Positions 46,513 to 54,795 of a stretch of 64,000 bases of DNA are shown here, piece by piece. Both the position numbers and the translations under genes were made by a program. Each line of letters opens with the position of its first letter. Within the stretch, counting starts at the first letter, position 1. Below the pieces are notes generated by a model that worked only from the letters and a program-made list of their open reading frames with translations, was not told the DNA's origin and did no database searches. This DNA comes from DASPKM01 sp963817075 (GTDB lineage: Bacteria > Bacteroidota > Bacteroidia > Chitinophagales > Chitinophagaceae). Location: the NCBI GenBank assembly GCA_963817075.1, contig CAWFMT010000009.1, positions 186,001 through 250,000 on the forward strand. The letters are read 5' to 3'.

Positions 46513-46714
46513 AAGGTTTGATTGTTCGAAAGTTTGAATGTTTGAGAGTTGTGTTTCATTATGATTGGGTTTCCAACTCTTAAATTTTGAAACAATAATC
46601 AAGTCTTCTTAACACTCAGCGTTAACTCTGTATCTCTTATTCTCTGCGGTGAATTCTTTAACATTCAAACACTCAAACATTCAAACTTTCAAACTCTCAA
46701 ACTCTCGAACTATC
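46513..46714. repeat. Intergenic inverted repeats between queA and lysC
   Basis: A left arm with GTTCGAAAGTTTGAATGTTTG at 46523-46543 is mirrored by CATTCAAACTTTCAAACTCTC at 46677-46700 with three CAAAC steps. Between them, 46613-46665 carries a family-B-like fragment (CTCAGCGTTAACTCTG, TTCTCTGCGGTGAATT). Confidence 0.55.
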
Positions 46715-48034
46715 CTATAGGTTAAACAATCCCTTGTTGAGTAACTGCAGGACTTTCGTTTTTTCCGATGAAGGAATCAGTAATGAGATGTTGTGAGGAC
46801 TGCCGCCATAGCTAACCATCCGGACAGGAACTTCACTGATCGACTGAAATAATTTAGAAAGAACATCCTCTGTTTTTGCAATCTCATTTCCCACTATTGA
46901 AATAATGCTTTCATTCTCATCAATTTCAACTGATCCGAAAGGTTCAAGTTCTTTTACAATTTCCTTCAGGTAGGTGGCATTATCAATTGTAACGGAAACT
47001 CCAACTTCAGAAGTAGTGATCATGTCAATTGGAGTTTTGTACTTTTCGAATACTTCAAAAACTTTCCGGAGAAATCCATAAGCAAGCAACATCCTGCTGC
47101 TTTTTATCCTGATCGCAAGGATACCATCCTTTGCAGCAACTGCTTTCACACCTACAGATCCAGCTCTTTCCGTAATCAGGGTTCCTTTTGCTTCAGGTTG
47201 CATGGTGTTGAGGAGCTTCACTGGCACTTTGTAAAATTGAGCGGGCCAGATGGAAGCAGGATGAAGGATCTTGGCGCCGAAGTAGGCTAATTCCGCAGCT
47301 TCATCAAACGATAGTTGCTCAATAGGAACGGTTTTATTTACAACCCTGGGATCGTTATTATGCATTCCATCTATATCAGTCCATATTTCACAAACACTTG
47401 CTTGTATTGCAGCAGCTACAAGAGATGCTGTGTAATCGCTTCCACCTCTTTTCAGATTATCGACTTCTCCTCTTGAATTACGACAGATGTAACCTTGAGT
47501 AACAAATATTGTTTTATTAGAATGCTGTTTTAATATCTGGGTGAGTTTTACTTTAATACTTCCTATCTGAGGCTCATCATGATGATCGATTGTCATGAAC
47601 TCCAATGCAGGGATCAGTAAGTGATCGATTCCTTTTTCCTCCAGGTAAATACAGAATAATTTGGTTGAAAGTAATTCTCCCTGAGCTAGGATATCCTTAT
47701 TCAATGCCTCGCTAAATGAAATTTTCAATATGATATTCAGGAATTCAAAATGTTCTTCAATGATCCTTCTTGCCTTTTCAATCGAAGAAGGTTGCTGTAC
47801 CAATTGAGAAATAAAATCCTGATAGTGGGATTCAAGTTTTGCAATCTGCTGTCTGGCAAGGTCCCGATCGCCCTTTGAAATTGAGTCACCAATTTCCACC
47901 AATGCATTGGTTGTTCCTGATAAAGCGCTCAGCACAACAATTTTTGGTTCGCTGTCTCGCGTTACCAGGTCCGCAACCTGATGCATGCGCTCTGGCTTAC
48001 CCACGGAGGTCCCTCCGAATTTCATTATTTTCAT
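46715..48034 (-). CDS. lysC: Aspartate kinase
   Basis: Aspartokinase phosphorylates aspartate, opening the pathway to lysine, threonine and methionine. The 439-aa monofunctional enzyme has MKFGGTSVGKPERM, the RGGSDYTASL site and TDIDGMHNNDPR, then two ACT domains (from about residue 300) for feedback control. There is no fused homoserine dehydrogenase. A TATCTTTG box and a perfect hairpin lie in its leader. Confidence 0.93.
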   Translation of the reverse strand: MKIMKFGGTSVGKPERMHQVADLVTRDSEPKIVVLSALSGTTNALVEIGDSISKGDRDLARQQIAKLESHYQDFISQLVQQPSSIEKARRIIEEHFEFLNIILKISFSEALNKDILAQGELLSTKLFCIYLEEKGIDHLLIPALEFMTIDHHDEPQIGSIKVKLTQILKQHSNKTIFVTQGYICRNSRGEVDNLKRGGSDYTASLVAAAIQASVCEIWTDIDGMHNNDPRVVNKTVPIEQLSFDEAAELAYFGAKILHPASIWPAQFYKVPVKLLNTMQPEAKGTLITERAGSVGVKAVAAKDGILAIRIKSSRMLLAYGFLRKVFEVFEKYKTPIDMITTSEVGVSVTIDNATYLKEIVKELEPFGSVEIDENESIISIVGNEIAKTEDVLSKLFQSISEVPVRMVSYGGSPHNISLLIPSSEKTKVLQLLNKGLFNL

Positions 48035-48056
48035 CTCGTACTTGTATTTAAATCGC

Positions 48057-48072
48057 TCCCGCCTTGGCGGGA
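48057..48072. promoter_or_regulatory. Hairpin in the lysC leader (TCCCGCC-TT-GGCGGGA)
   Basis: A perfect seven-base-pair stem about 25 bases before the lysC ATG on the minus strand. It could affect translation or be a short REP-like repeat. Confidence 0.4.
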
Positions 48073-48103
48073 CAAAATCTCAAAATTCCTCTCTGTGAGC
48101 GCG

Positions 48104-48138
48104 CAAAGATAATCGCTGACAGTCTATCCTCTTTCAAG
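48104..48138 (-). promoter_or_regulatory. Candidate lysC promoter (TATCTTTG)
   Basis: Minus-strand TATCTTTG at 48104-48111, with CTTG at 48135-48138 (spacing 23). It places a ~65-base leader before lysC. Confidence 0.45.
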
Positions 48139-48166
48139 TTTCCTTACATTTATAGAAACCCTCAGC

Positions 48167-49465
48167 ATGCCATTTAATAACCGCAGGCAATTCATTCGCG
48201 GTGCAGGAAAACTTTCCGCAGCTGCCTTGTTGGCCAATCTTACTCAGCCTGCCTGGAGTCGTAATCTCGGTAGAGCATTAGATAAGGCTGCAGATATTCC
48301 ACCGGATCATCTTGCCAGTGATGAAGAATTCTGGACTTATGTACAACAGGCATATACGGTTTCGCCTTCTTTGATCAATCTTAACAATGGGGGAGTTGCC
48401 CCATCTCCAAAAGTTGTACAGGATGCAATGAAACGATTTCATGATCTTTCAAATGAAGCACCCAGCTATTACATGTGGAGAATCCTTGATCAGGGAAGAG
48501 AGCCATTGCGCAGAAACCTGGCCAGGATTTCAGGATGCCAGGATGAAGAAATAGCAATACATCGCAACGCATCCGAAGCACTGGAAACAGTGATTTTTGG
48601 TCTTGAACTGAAAGCTGGCGACGAGATAGTTCTAAGTAAACAGGATTATCCAAACATGATCAACGCATGGAAACAGCGTGAACTGAGAGAAGGCATCAAA
48701 CTTGTTTGGGTAGACCTTCAATTGCCAAGTGAGGACAACGATTATCTTGTAAATTCCTATGTAAAGGCTTTCACATCGAAAACGAAAATTGTACATCTTA
48801 CCCATATCATCAATTGGAATGGTCAAATTCTTCCTGTCAAAAGGATTGCTGACATTGCGCACTCACGAAATATAGAAGTGCTGGTTGATGGAGCTCATTC
48901 ATTCGGCCAATTCAAATTTAGAATTCCTGATCTGGGATGCGATTACTTTGGTACAAGTCTGCACAAATGGTTAAGCGCCTGCATTGGCAGTGGTATGTTG
49001 TATGTAAAGAAGGAAAAGATCGGCAAGCTTTATCCAATGTTTGCTTCCGAATCGCCGAAGAGTGAGAATATCAGAAAGTTTGAAAGTCTTGGCACAAGAC
49101 CATTCTTTATTGAGCAGGCCATCGGTAATGCAATTGAGTTCTATGAAATGATAGGAGCAGAACGCAAAGAGAACAGACTCTTATACCTCAAGAATTATTG
49201 GATGGAGCGGGTTAAAGATCTACCAAAAGTCTCGCTTGGAACTTCAATGATGCAAGGCTTCGGATGTGCAATTGGAATAGTGAATGTAACTGGCAAGAAA
49301 CCTGCTGAACTGGACAGCTTTCTTATGGACAAGTTCAAGGTGCATGCGGTAGCTATCGAATGGGAAAATATTAAAGGAGTGCGTGTCACTCCCAATGTGT
49401 ACACCACAACAAGAAACCTCGACGTGCTGATTGATGGAATTACAAGGTTCGCCAAATTAGCCTGA
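48167..49465 (+). CDS. Tat-exported class V aminotransferase-fold protein (isopenicillin N epimerase-like)
   Basis: A 432-aa PLP enzyme of the class V fold. The N-terminus has a twin-arginine signal (NNRRQFIRGAGKLSAAALLA), so the protein is probably exported folded with its cofactor. The PLP Lys lies in TSLHKWLSA, with VDGAHSFGQF upstream as the cofactor Asp site. It resembles isopenicillin N epimerase and cysteine-desulfurase-like proteins of unknown substrate. It lies upstream of the C25-like peptidase and cyanophycinase genes, on the same strand. Confidence 0.82.
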   Translation: MPFNNRRQFIRGAGKLSAAALLANLTQPAWSRNLGRALDKAADIPPDHLASDEEFWTYVQQAYTVSPSLINLNNGGVAPSPKVVQDAMKRFHDLSNEAPSYYMWRILDQGREPLRRNLARISGCQDEEIAIHRNASEALETVIFGLELKAGDEIVLSKQDYPNMINAWKQRELREGIKLVWVDLQLPSEDNDYLVNSYVKAFTSKTKIVHLTHIINWNGQILPVKRIADIAHSRNIEVLVDGAHSFGQFKFRIPDLGCDYFGTSLHKWLSACIGSGMLYVKKEKIGKLYPMFASESPKSENIRKFESLGTRPFFIEQAIGNAIEFYEMIGAERKENRLLYLKNYWMERVKDLPKVSLGTSMMQGFGCAIGIVNVTGKKPAELDSFLMDKFKVHAVAIEWENIKGVRVTPNVYTTTRNLDVLIDGITRFAKLA

Positions 49466-49555
49466 TAGTAACGAAAGAACCTTGTACAATTCCAATACCG
49501 GTTTGAAGTATTGATGCGTTTGATTGCTATTGTAACTTAGATTAAACCTCATCAA

Positions 49556-51076
49556 ATGAAAGCAGATAAACTTATCATTTCAAACCGCACTGCACTTCAA
49601 TTTAAGTACAAGAAGGCATTTTCATCCATCAAAGCAGAACTTGACCGACTGGTGAAGTTTGACAAATCGAGAGGCCTTACCTCAGTAATTTGTTACGTTG
49701 ATGAAGCATCTACGATGAAAAAAGTGGATGGACATTTCGTCAATGATCCCAAAGATGCCAAGGCAGTCAAACGGGCCATCGATGAACTATACCGCTCCTA
49801 TCAACCTGACTATTTACTAATTTTTGGAGCTTCAGATATTGTACCATTGGTTCACCTCAGTAATCAGTTATACGATCCTCCAGAAGGCGATGATGATGAA
49901 AGGGTGGAAAGCGATCTTCCATACTGTTGTGATAAACCATATAGTCAGGATCCCGGCAAGTTTTTCTCTCCGACCAGAGTCTTGGGAAGATTACCAGATG
50001 TGGTTGGAATTGCGGATCCTTCCATCTTTCAGAAATTAGTTTCAAATATTGTAAAGTATAAACCAGGCAGCGCAAAGGATTTTGGAAATTATTTTGGATT
50101 AAGTGTTTGGGATTGGCGGGTTAGTACCGAAATGAGCTTGCAGAATATTTCGGGCGATAATAAAGCTTTGCATACTTCGCCAGTGAACGGCCCAAAATTC
50201 ACAAAGGATCAATTGAAACCTAAGTTGCACTTTATTAATTGTCATGGAGGCTTGAATGATACGAGCCTATATGGCCAAAAGGGAAAGAATACCTATCCTG
50301 TTGCATTGACAACAGGTGCTTTAAAGGGAAAAATTACTTACGGAAGTGTAGTTGCAGCTGAATGTTGTTACGGTGGACAGCTTTTTCAACCCGGTTCAAT
50401 TAATGAATTACCATTTTGCAATACCTACCTGGTTGAAGGTGCATTAGCATTCGTTGGGAGTACTTCAACGGCCTATGGTCCACCAGATGATCAGGGCCTT
50501 GCTGATCTTATCACTCAATACTTCCTATTGAATGTTCTTGAAGGTGCCTCCACGGGCCGTGCATTCCTTCAGGCGCAACAAAAGTTTCTTGAAGTAAGCC
50601 GGCCTCACATCGACCCATATGAGGTAAAAACAATATCCGAGTTCTGTCTTCTGGGTGATCCCTCGCTTGTCCTGGTGCACAACCCAAAAATATTTTCAAA
50701 GAAGAACAAGGAGACTGTAAAAAAGTTAATGGCTGAGGGACAACGAAAAAACAGGAGGATGGAGCTTGAGGCTAAAGGAATAGAGCTTGGAAGCATACTC
50801 AGATTACCTAAGAAGGTGAAACCAGATAATACTTCATCAGAAATAAAAAAAGTATTCAAAAGTCTGCAGATGTCTGAAAGCAAGACAACAACTTTCGAAA
50901 GCGGCAAGAGCATAATTACACCTGGAAAAGCCTTTGGTGGAAAAGTCACTTTTCATATTGCCACCAGGAAAAGAGCTCTGCCTGATGATAGAGGATCATT
51001 ACATCCGATCCAGGTAGTCCTCGTCAAGGAAATTAACGGTACATTAGTTGACGTTAAAGAGTATGCCGCGAAATAA
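49556..51076 (+). CDS. C25-like (caspase/gingipain-fold) cysteine peptidase, cytosolic
   Basis: A 506-aa protein with a gingipain/caspase-type dyad. His230 lies in LHFINCHGG and Cys270/271 in VVAAECCYGG, 40 residues apart, with the C25-family strand LVEGALAFVGSTSTAYG and the LLGDPSLVLVHNP motif after it, and FSPTRVLGRLP before it. Unlike gingipains it has no signal peptide and no sorting domain, so it should act inside the cell. The last ~120 residues (from about 380) are of unknown fold. It overlaps the next small gene by 14 bases. The protease activity and target are inferred. Confidence 0.75.
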   Translation: MKADKLIISNRTALQFKYKKAFSSIKAELDRLVKFDKSRGLTSVICYVDEASTMKKVDGHFVNDPKDAKAVKRAIDELYRSYQPDYLLIFGASDIVPLVHLSNQLYDPPEGDDDERVESDLPYCCDKPYSQDPGKFFSPTRVLGRLPDVVGIADPSIFQKLVSNIVKYKPGSAKDFGNYFGLSVWDWRVSTEMSLQNISGDNKALHTSPVNGPKFTKDQLKPKLHFINCHGGLNDTSLYGQKGKNTYPVALTTGALKGKITYGSVVAAECCYGGQLFQPGSINELPFCNTYLVEGALAFVGSTSTAYGPPDDQGLADLITQYFLLNVLEGASTGRAFLQAQQKFLEVSRPHIDPYEVKTISEFCLLGDPSLVLVHNPKIFSKKNKETVKKLMAEGQRKNRRMELEAKGIELGSILRLPKKVKPDNTSSEIKKVFKSLQMSESKTTTFESGKSIITPGKAFGGKVTFHIATRKRALPDDRGSLHPIQVVLVKEINGTLVDVKEYAAK

Positions 51077-51305
51077 AATTGTCACAGTAACCGGAGAGGT
51101 AGTAAGTCAGATCACCGGACGAAATTCCAAAAGTGAGCACGAGGCTGTGGTCCTTAAGACCGGAAAGAAGGATTACATTTTACGCCGTAGAGGCGGAAAT
51201 CCGTTCCTGGATCCAGAAATGAAAAAATTAATTGGAAAGAGAATCCAGGCAAAGGGAGAGGTTGTAGAATATGTATTCTTCATTGAGGATTGGGAGGAGT
51301 TATAA
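51063..51305 (+). CDS. Small protein coupled to the C25-like peptidase (unknown)
   Basis: An 80-aa basic, beta-rich protein from the ATG at 51063, which overlaps the peptidase gene by 14 bases and so is probably coupled to it. Pattern VTGEVVSQITGR, AVVLKTGKKDYILRRRGG and AKGEVVEYVFFIEDWEEL suggests a small five-strand barrel (OB or SH3-like). I do not recognise the family. A role as partner, inhibitor or substrate adaptor of the peptidase is speculation. Confidence 0.6.
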   Translation: MPRNKIVTVTGEVVSQITGRNSKSEHEAVVLKTGKKDYILRRRGGNPFLDPEMKKLIGKRIQAKGEVVEYVFFIEDWEEL

Positions 51306-51328
51306 CAATTCTTTCCTCTCATATCCGT

Positions 51329-51336
51329 TATTTTTG
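51329..51336 (+). promoter_or_regulatory. Candidate cphB -7 element (TATTTTTG)
   Basis: Fits TAnnTTTG, 19 bases before the cyanophycinase ATG; no TTTG -33 box found. It may let cphB be expressed apart from the peptidase genes. Confidence 0.4.
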
Positions 51337-51355
51337 CAGATACCTATACTAAACC

Positions 51356-52249
51356 ATGACGATACCTAAAGGAAAACTGATCGCAATTGGTGGAGCTGAG
51401 GATAAAGGGATTGACATTGAAAAAGGAGAAATCCATCGCGGCAACCTTAATTTTTTTGAGCTTGGGATCCTGAGGAGAATAGTAGAAGAAGGCGGCGGGC
51501 CCTCCGCACGCATTGAGGTGGTTACAACTGCCTCTATCATTCCCAATGAAGTTGGTGATAACTACATGAATGCCTTTGGCAAGATTGGGTGTACGAATAT
51601 CGGGGTGATGCATATCCGGAGAAGAGATGATGTTTTGAATGATGAATACCTCGAAAGGATCAGGCATGCCGATGTGCTGATGTTTAGTGGTGGTAACCAA
51701 CTTAGGTTAAGCTCAATTTTTGGAGGAACTGAATTCCTTGATATACTCCAGGACCGTTACCTCAACGAGGATTTTATTGTTGCCGGCACATCTGCAGGTG
51801 CAATGGCAATGAGCAATACCATGATCTATGAAGGGAATGCTACCCGTGCACATTTAAAAGGTGAGGTAAAGCTTACTACTGGACTTAGCTTTATGAAGAA
51901 TGTGATCTTCGATAGTCATTTCGAAAAACGCGGAAGATTTGTAAGGCTTGCCCAGGCAGTTGCCGGAAATCCATCCGCTATTGGAATTGGTCTGGGAGAA
52001 GATACCGGAATGTTGATCACAGAAGGTAACAGAATGGAAGCAATTGGAAGCGGATTAGTAATTATCATTGATGGCCATAAGATCAATCATTCCAATATTG
52101 CGGATATTCCTGTTGGAAACCCTGTGAGCATAGAGAATCTGATGGTGCATTTTTGCGAAAAAGGCAATGGATATCTTGTAAAAGAAAAAAAGTTTTTGAT
52201 GGAGGTTCGGGAAGGTTCTGTAACTCCAAAACAGGTTGATATTGAGTGA
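51356..52249 (+). CDS. cphB: Cyanophycinase (CphB)
   Basis: Cyanophycinase cuts cyanophycin to beta-Asp-Arg dipeptides. The 297-aa S51-family protein has the nucleophile Ser146 in VAGTSAGAMAMS, FSGGNQLRL and the active-site His in FDSHFEKRGR, GIGLGEDTGMLI. It is intact and cytosolic (no signal peptide). Its partner cphA is 26 kb away on the same strand. It lies 50 bases after the small gene of the C25-like pair. Confidence 0.92.
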   Translation: MTIPKGKLIAIGGAEDKGIDIEKGEIHRGNLNFFELGILRRIVEEGGGPSARIEVVTTASIIPNEVGDNYMNAFGKIGCTNIGVMHIRRRDDVLNDEYLERIRHADVLMFSGGNQLRLSSIFGGTEFLDILQDRYLNEDFIVAGTSAGAMAMSNTMIYEGNATRAHLKGEVKLTTGLSFMKNVIFDSHFEKRGRFVRLAQAVAGNPSAIGIGLGEDTGMLITEGNRMEAIGSGLVIIIDGHKINHSNIADIPVGNPVSIENLMVHFCEKGNGYLVKEKKFLMEVREGSVTPKQVDIE

Positions 52250-52473
52250 TGAAAGTTGCAGCTTCTTCTTTTCTGGTGGCCGGGTAAAATTTAAAATGTA
52301 AAATTTAGAAGTAAAAAATAAGCTATACTACTATTCTGATCCATTTTTCATTTTGCATTTTTCATTTTGCATTTTCCATTTCAGTTTTCGATTCAATAAA
52401 TACTCATTCTTAAAATTCCCCGGTTTTTACGATTTAGTTCAGCTTAATTATCTTTCCTGCTCAATATTAAAAC
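52250..52473. repeat. AT-rich inverted repeats between cphB and the SGNH gene
   Basis: TAAAATTTAAAATGTAAAATT at 52285-52305 and several copies of CATTTTGCATTTTTC at 52344-52375 form a loose inverted pair, similar to 42070-42160. No gene seen. Confidence 0.5.
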
Positions 52474-53139
52474 ATGAGACAGTTAACTTTTATTTCCCTG
52501 GTATTCCTGATGGCTTCATTCCTGCCGCAAAAGAAAAATAAGGTCATTTTTTTTGGAGATAGCATCACACAGGCAGCCATCAAGCCCAATGGCTACATTA
52601 CTGTGATAAGTGAATTGGCAAAGAAGGAGGGTAAGGAAGATCAATATGAATTTGAAGGGGCTGGCATTAGCGGAAATAAAGTTTACGATCTCTACTTGAG
52701 GATGGAAACCGATGTTCTTGCAAAAAATCCCGATGTAGTTCTGATCTACATCGGTGTAAACGATGTGTGGCATAAAGCATCATCCGGAACTGGAACTGAT
52801 GCGGATAAATTCGAAAAATTTTATACTGCAATCATCAATAAGCTCAAATCTAAAAATATCAGGACCATCCTTTGCACACCAGCTGCAATTGGAGAAAGAA
52901 CAGATTTCAGTAATCAGCAGGATGGAGACATGAACCGTTACAGTAATATCATTCGCAATCTCGCAAAGAATAATAATCTTCCTTTAATAGATCTCCGACA
53001 AATCTTTTTGGATCATAACAAGCAGAATAATCCCGAAAACAAAGAATCGGGCATACTCACAACTGACAGGGTTCATTTGAATGATCTTGGAAACCGGGTG
53101 GTTGCGGAAGCAATGTGGAAAGTGATTAAATCAATTTGA
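52474..53139 (+). CDS. SGNH/GDSL hydrolase family protein
   Basis: A 221-aa secreted esterase-like protein. It begins with a short signal (RQLTFISLVFLMASFLP). The SGNH blocks are visible: FFGDSITQA (Ser), the Gly in EGAGISGNK, IYIGVNDVW (Asn), and TDRVHLNDLG (Asp/His). It may remove acyl or acetyl groups from lipids or carbohydrate, but the substrate is unknown. It is followed by a family-A repeat and converges on tyrS. Confidence 0.88.
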   Translation: MRQLTFISLVFLMASFLPQKKNKVIFFGDSITQAAIKPNGYITVISELAKKEGKEDQYEFEGAGISGNKVYDLYLRMETDVLAKNPDVVLIYIGVNDVWHKASSGTGTDADKFEKFYTAIINKLKSKNIRTILCTPAAIGERTDFSNQQDGDMNRYSNIIRNLAKNNNLPLIDLRQIFLDHNKQNNPENKESGILTTDRVHLNDLGNRVVAEAMWKVIKSI

Positions 53140-53152
53140 TATTGAAAATTTT

Positions 53153-53190
53153 TTAACCGCCAAGGCGCTAAGTCGCAAGGGTTCGCCAGG
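53153..53190 (+). repeat. Dispersed intergenic repeat, family A copy 7
   Basis: Plus-strand copy (taaccgccaaggcgctaagt core) between the convergent SGNH and tyrS genes, next to AT-rich TCTCAAATTTTCAAATTC. Confidence 0.7.
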
Positions 53191-53219
53191 ATTCTTCTAT
53201 TCTCAAATTTTCAAATTCT

Positions 53220-54497
53220 TCACACTGCTGTAACAAGAAAATAGTTCTTCCTTCCTTTTTGAACGAGGAGATATCGTTCATGTAGCAGTAATGAGCTGTC
53301 AACCGTCAACTGAAGATTTTCCACCTTCCTCCTATTTATGCTAACGCCTCCATTTTGAACCATTTTTCTGGCTTCACCCTTGCTGGCAAATATTCCCGAC
53401 TCAGATAGAAAACTGATCACATCGGTGCCAGTCTGTATCTTTTCAATTGAATAATCAAATTTTACAACACCCTCCATGGTCTCAAGGTCTTCAACAGATA
53501 ATGATTCTGCTGATTCTGACTGGTTATTGAAAAGCTTTTGTGTTGTTTCGATTGCCTTTTGATATTCATCCTGACCATGAACAAAGACGGTTACTTCTTC
53601 CGCAAGTTTTCGTTGTAAAATTCTTGCAGCCGGATCTTGATGATGTTGTGAAATGATCGTTTCGATTTCATCTTTTGGGAGGAATGTGAATATCCTGATC
53701 CATTTTTCTGAATCTTCATCTCCAGCATTTAACCAGAATTGGTAGAATTGATAAGGAGATGTCTTTGAGGGATCGAGCCAAATATTCCCTTTTTCAGTTT
53801 TCCCGAATTTCCCTCCATCAGATTTGGTAATTAGTGGACAGGTGAATGCGAATGCCTCGCCGCCCGCCTTTCTCCGAATCAATTCAGTTCCTGTTGTAAT
53901 ATTCCCCCATTGATCGCTCCCACCCATCTGCAGTTTGGTATTCTTATTCTTGTAAAGCCAGTAATAATCATATCCCTGCATCAATTGATATGCGAATTCT
54001 GTATAGCTGATACCGGTTTCACCTTCAATCCTTTTTCTCACACTATCCTTGGCCATCATGTAGTTGACAGTCACATGTTTTCCAATGTCACGAAGGAAGC
54101 TGATGAAGGAAAGATCCCTGAACCAATCGTAATTATTTACAAGTAAGGCACCATTCGGGTTGGATTGATTAAAATCAAGATATTTTTCAAGTTGTTGTCG
54201 TATGCCTTTCAGATTTTTTTCGAGGGATTCTTCATCCAGAAGATTTCTTTCTTCGCTTTTTCCGCTTGGGTCACCAACCATTCCGGTGGCTCCTCCAACA
54301 AGGGCAATTGGCTTATGACCAGCCTTTTGCAGATGAACAAGTAGAAGAATAGGGACCAGGCTACCAATATGGAGACTATCGGCTGTTGGATCAAAACCGA
54401 TATAACCACTCGTCATCTCCTTTTCTAATTGATCCTCAGTCCCGGGCATAATGTCCTGAACCATACCGCGCCATTTCAACTCATTGATCAAATTCAT
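53220..54497 (-). CDS. tyrS: Tyrosyl-tRNA synthetase
   Basis: TyrRS charges tRNA-Tyr. The 425-aa class I enzyme has the HIGH site as SLHIGSLVP, the tyrosine-binding QLMQGYDYYWLY and QMGGSDQWGNI, the KMSKS-like site KFGKTEKG, and a C-terminal S4 RNA-binding domain (GEARKMVQNGGVSINRRKV). The frame is open upstream to 54554, but the ATG at 54497 (MNLINELKWRG) is the family start. Confidence 0.96.
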   Translation of the reverse strand: MNLINELKWRGMVQDIMPGTEDQLEKEMTSGYIGFDPTADSLHIGSLVPILLLVHLQKAGHKPIALVGGATGMVGDPSGKSEERNLLDEESLEKNLKGIRQQLEKYLDFNQSNPNGALLVNNYDWFRDLSFISFLRDIGKHVTVNYMMAKDSVRKRIEGETGISYTEFAYQLMQGYDYYWLYKNKNTKLQMGGSDQWGNITTGTELIRRKAGGEAFAFTCPLITKSDGGKFGKTEKGNIWLDPSKTSPYQFYQFWLNAGDEDSEKWIRIFTFLPKDEIETIISQHHQDPAARILQRKLAEEVTVFVHGQDEYQKAIETTQKLFNNQSESAESLSVEDLETMEGVVKFDYSIEKIQTGTDVISFLSESGIFASKGEARKMVQNGGVSINRRKVENLQLTVDSSLLLHERYLLVQKGRKNYFLVTAV

Positions 54498-54795
54498 CGT
54501 AAACTGCTTGATTTTACTGTGTTTGCGTAGGAAATCCCGGGTACAAAAGTGCAATATTTAAACTTTAAATTCGTTACCCAAAATTAAATATGCCAGCCTG
54601 AAGTCGTTAACTTCCGCTTAGAGGAAAAAACTGTACTTCTGCAGCCTAAGACTTTGAATACTGGTCTAATAATTCCAAGTTCAAAGAGAGCCAACTAACC
54701 GGTTTATGGGGACGTATAGTATGATTGTCCAAATATCCTAAGTTGGGAATCCGTTCAGCGGATTGGCATCCTGGCCCGGAAAAACGTAGAAATCA
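54498..54795. promoter_or_regulatory. 298-base divergent gap tyrS / porV-like
   Basis: Contains a CACTTTTG near-consensus box for tyrS (minus, 54543-54550) and a hairpin AATCCG/CGGATT at 54748-54764 in the porV-like leader. No gene seen. Confidence 0.35.
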
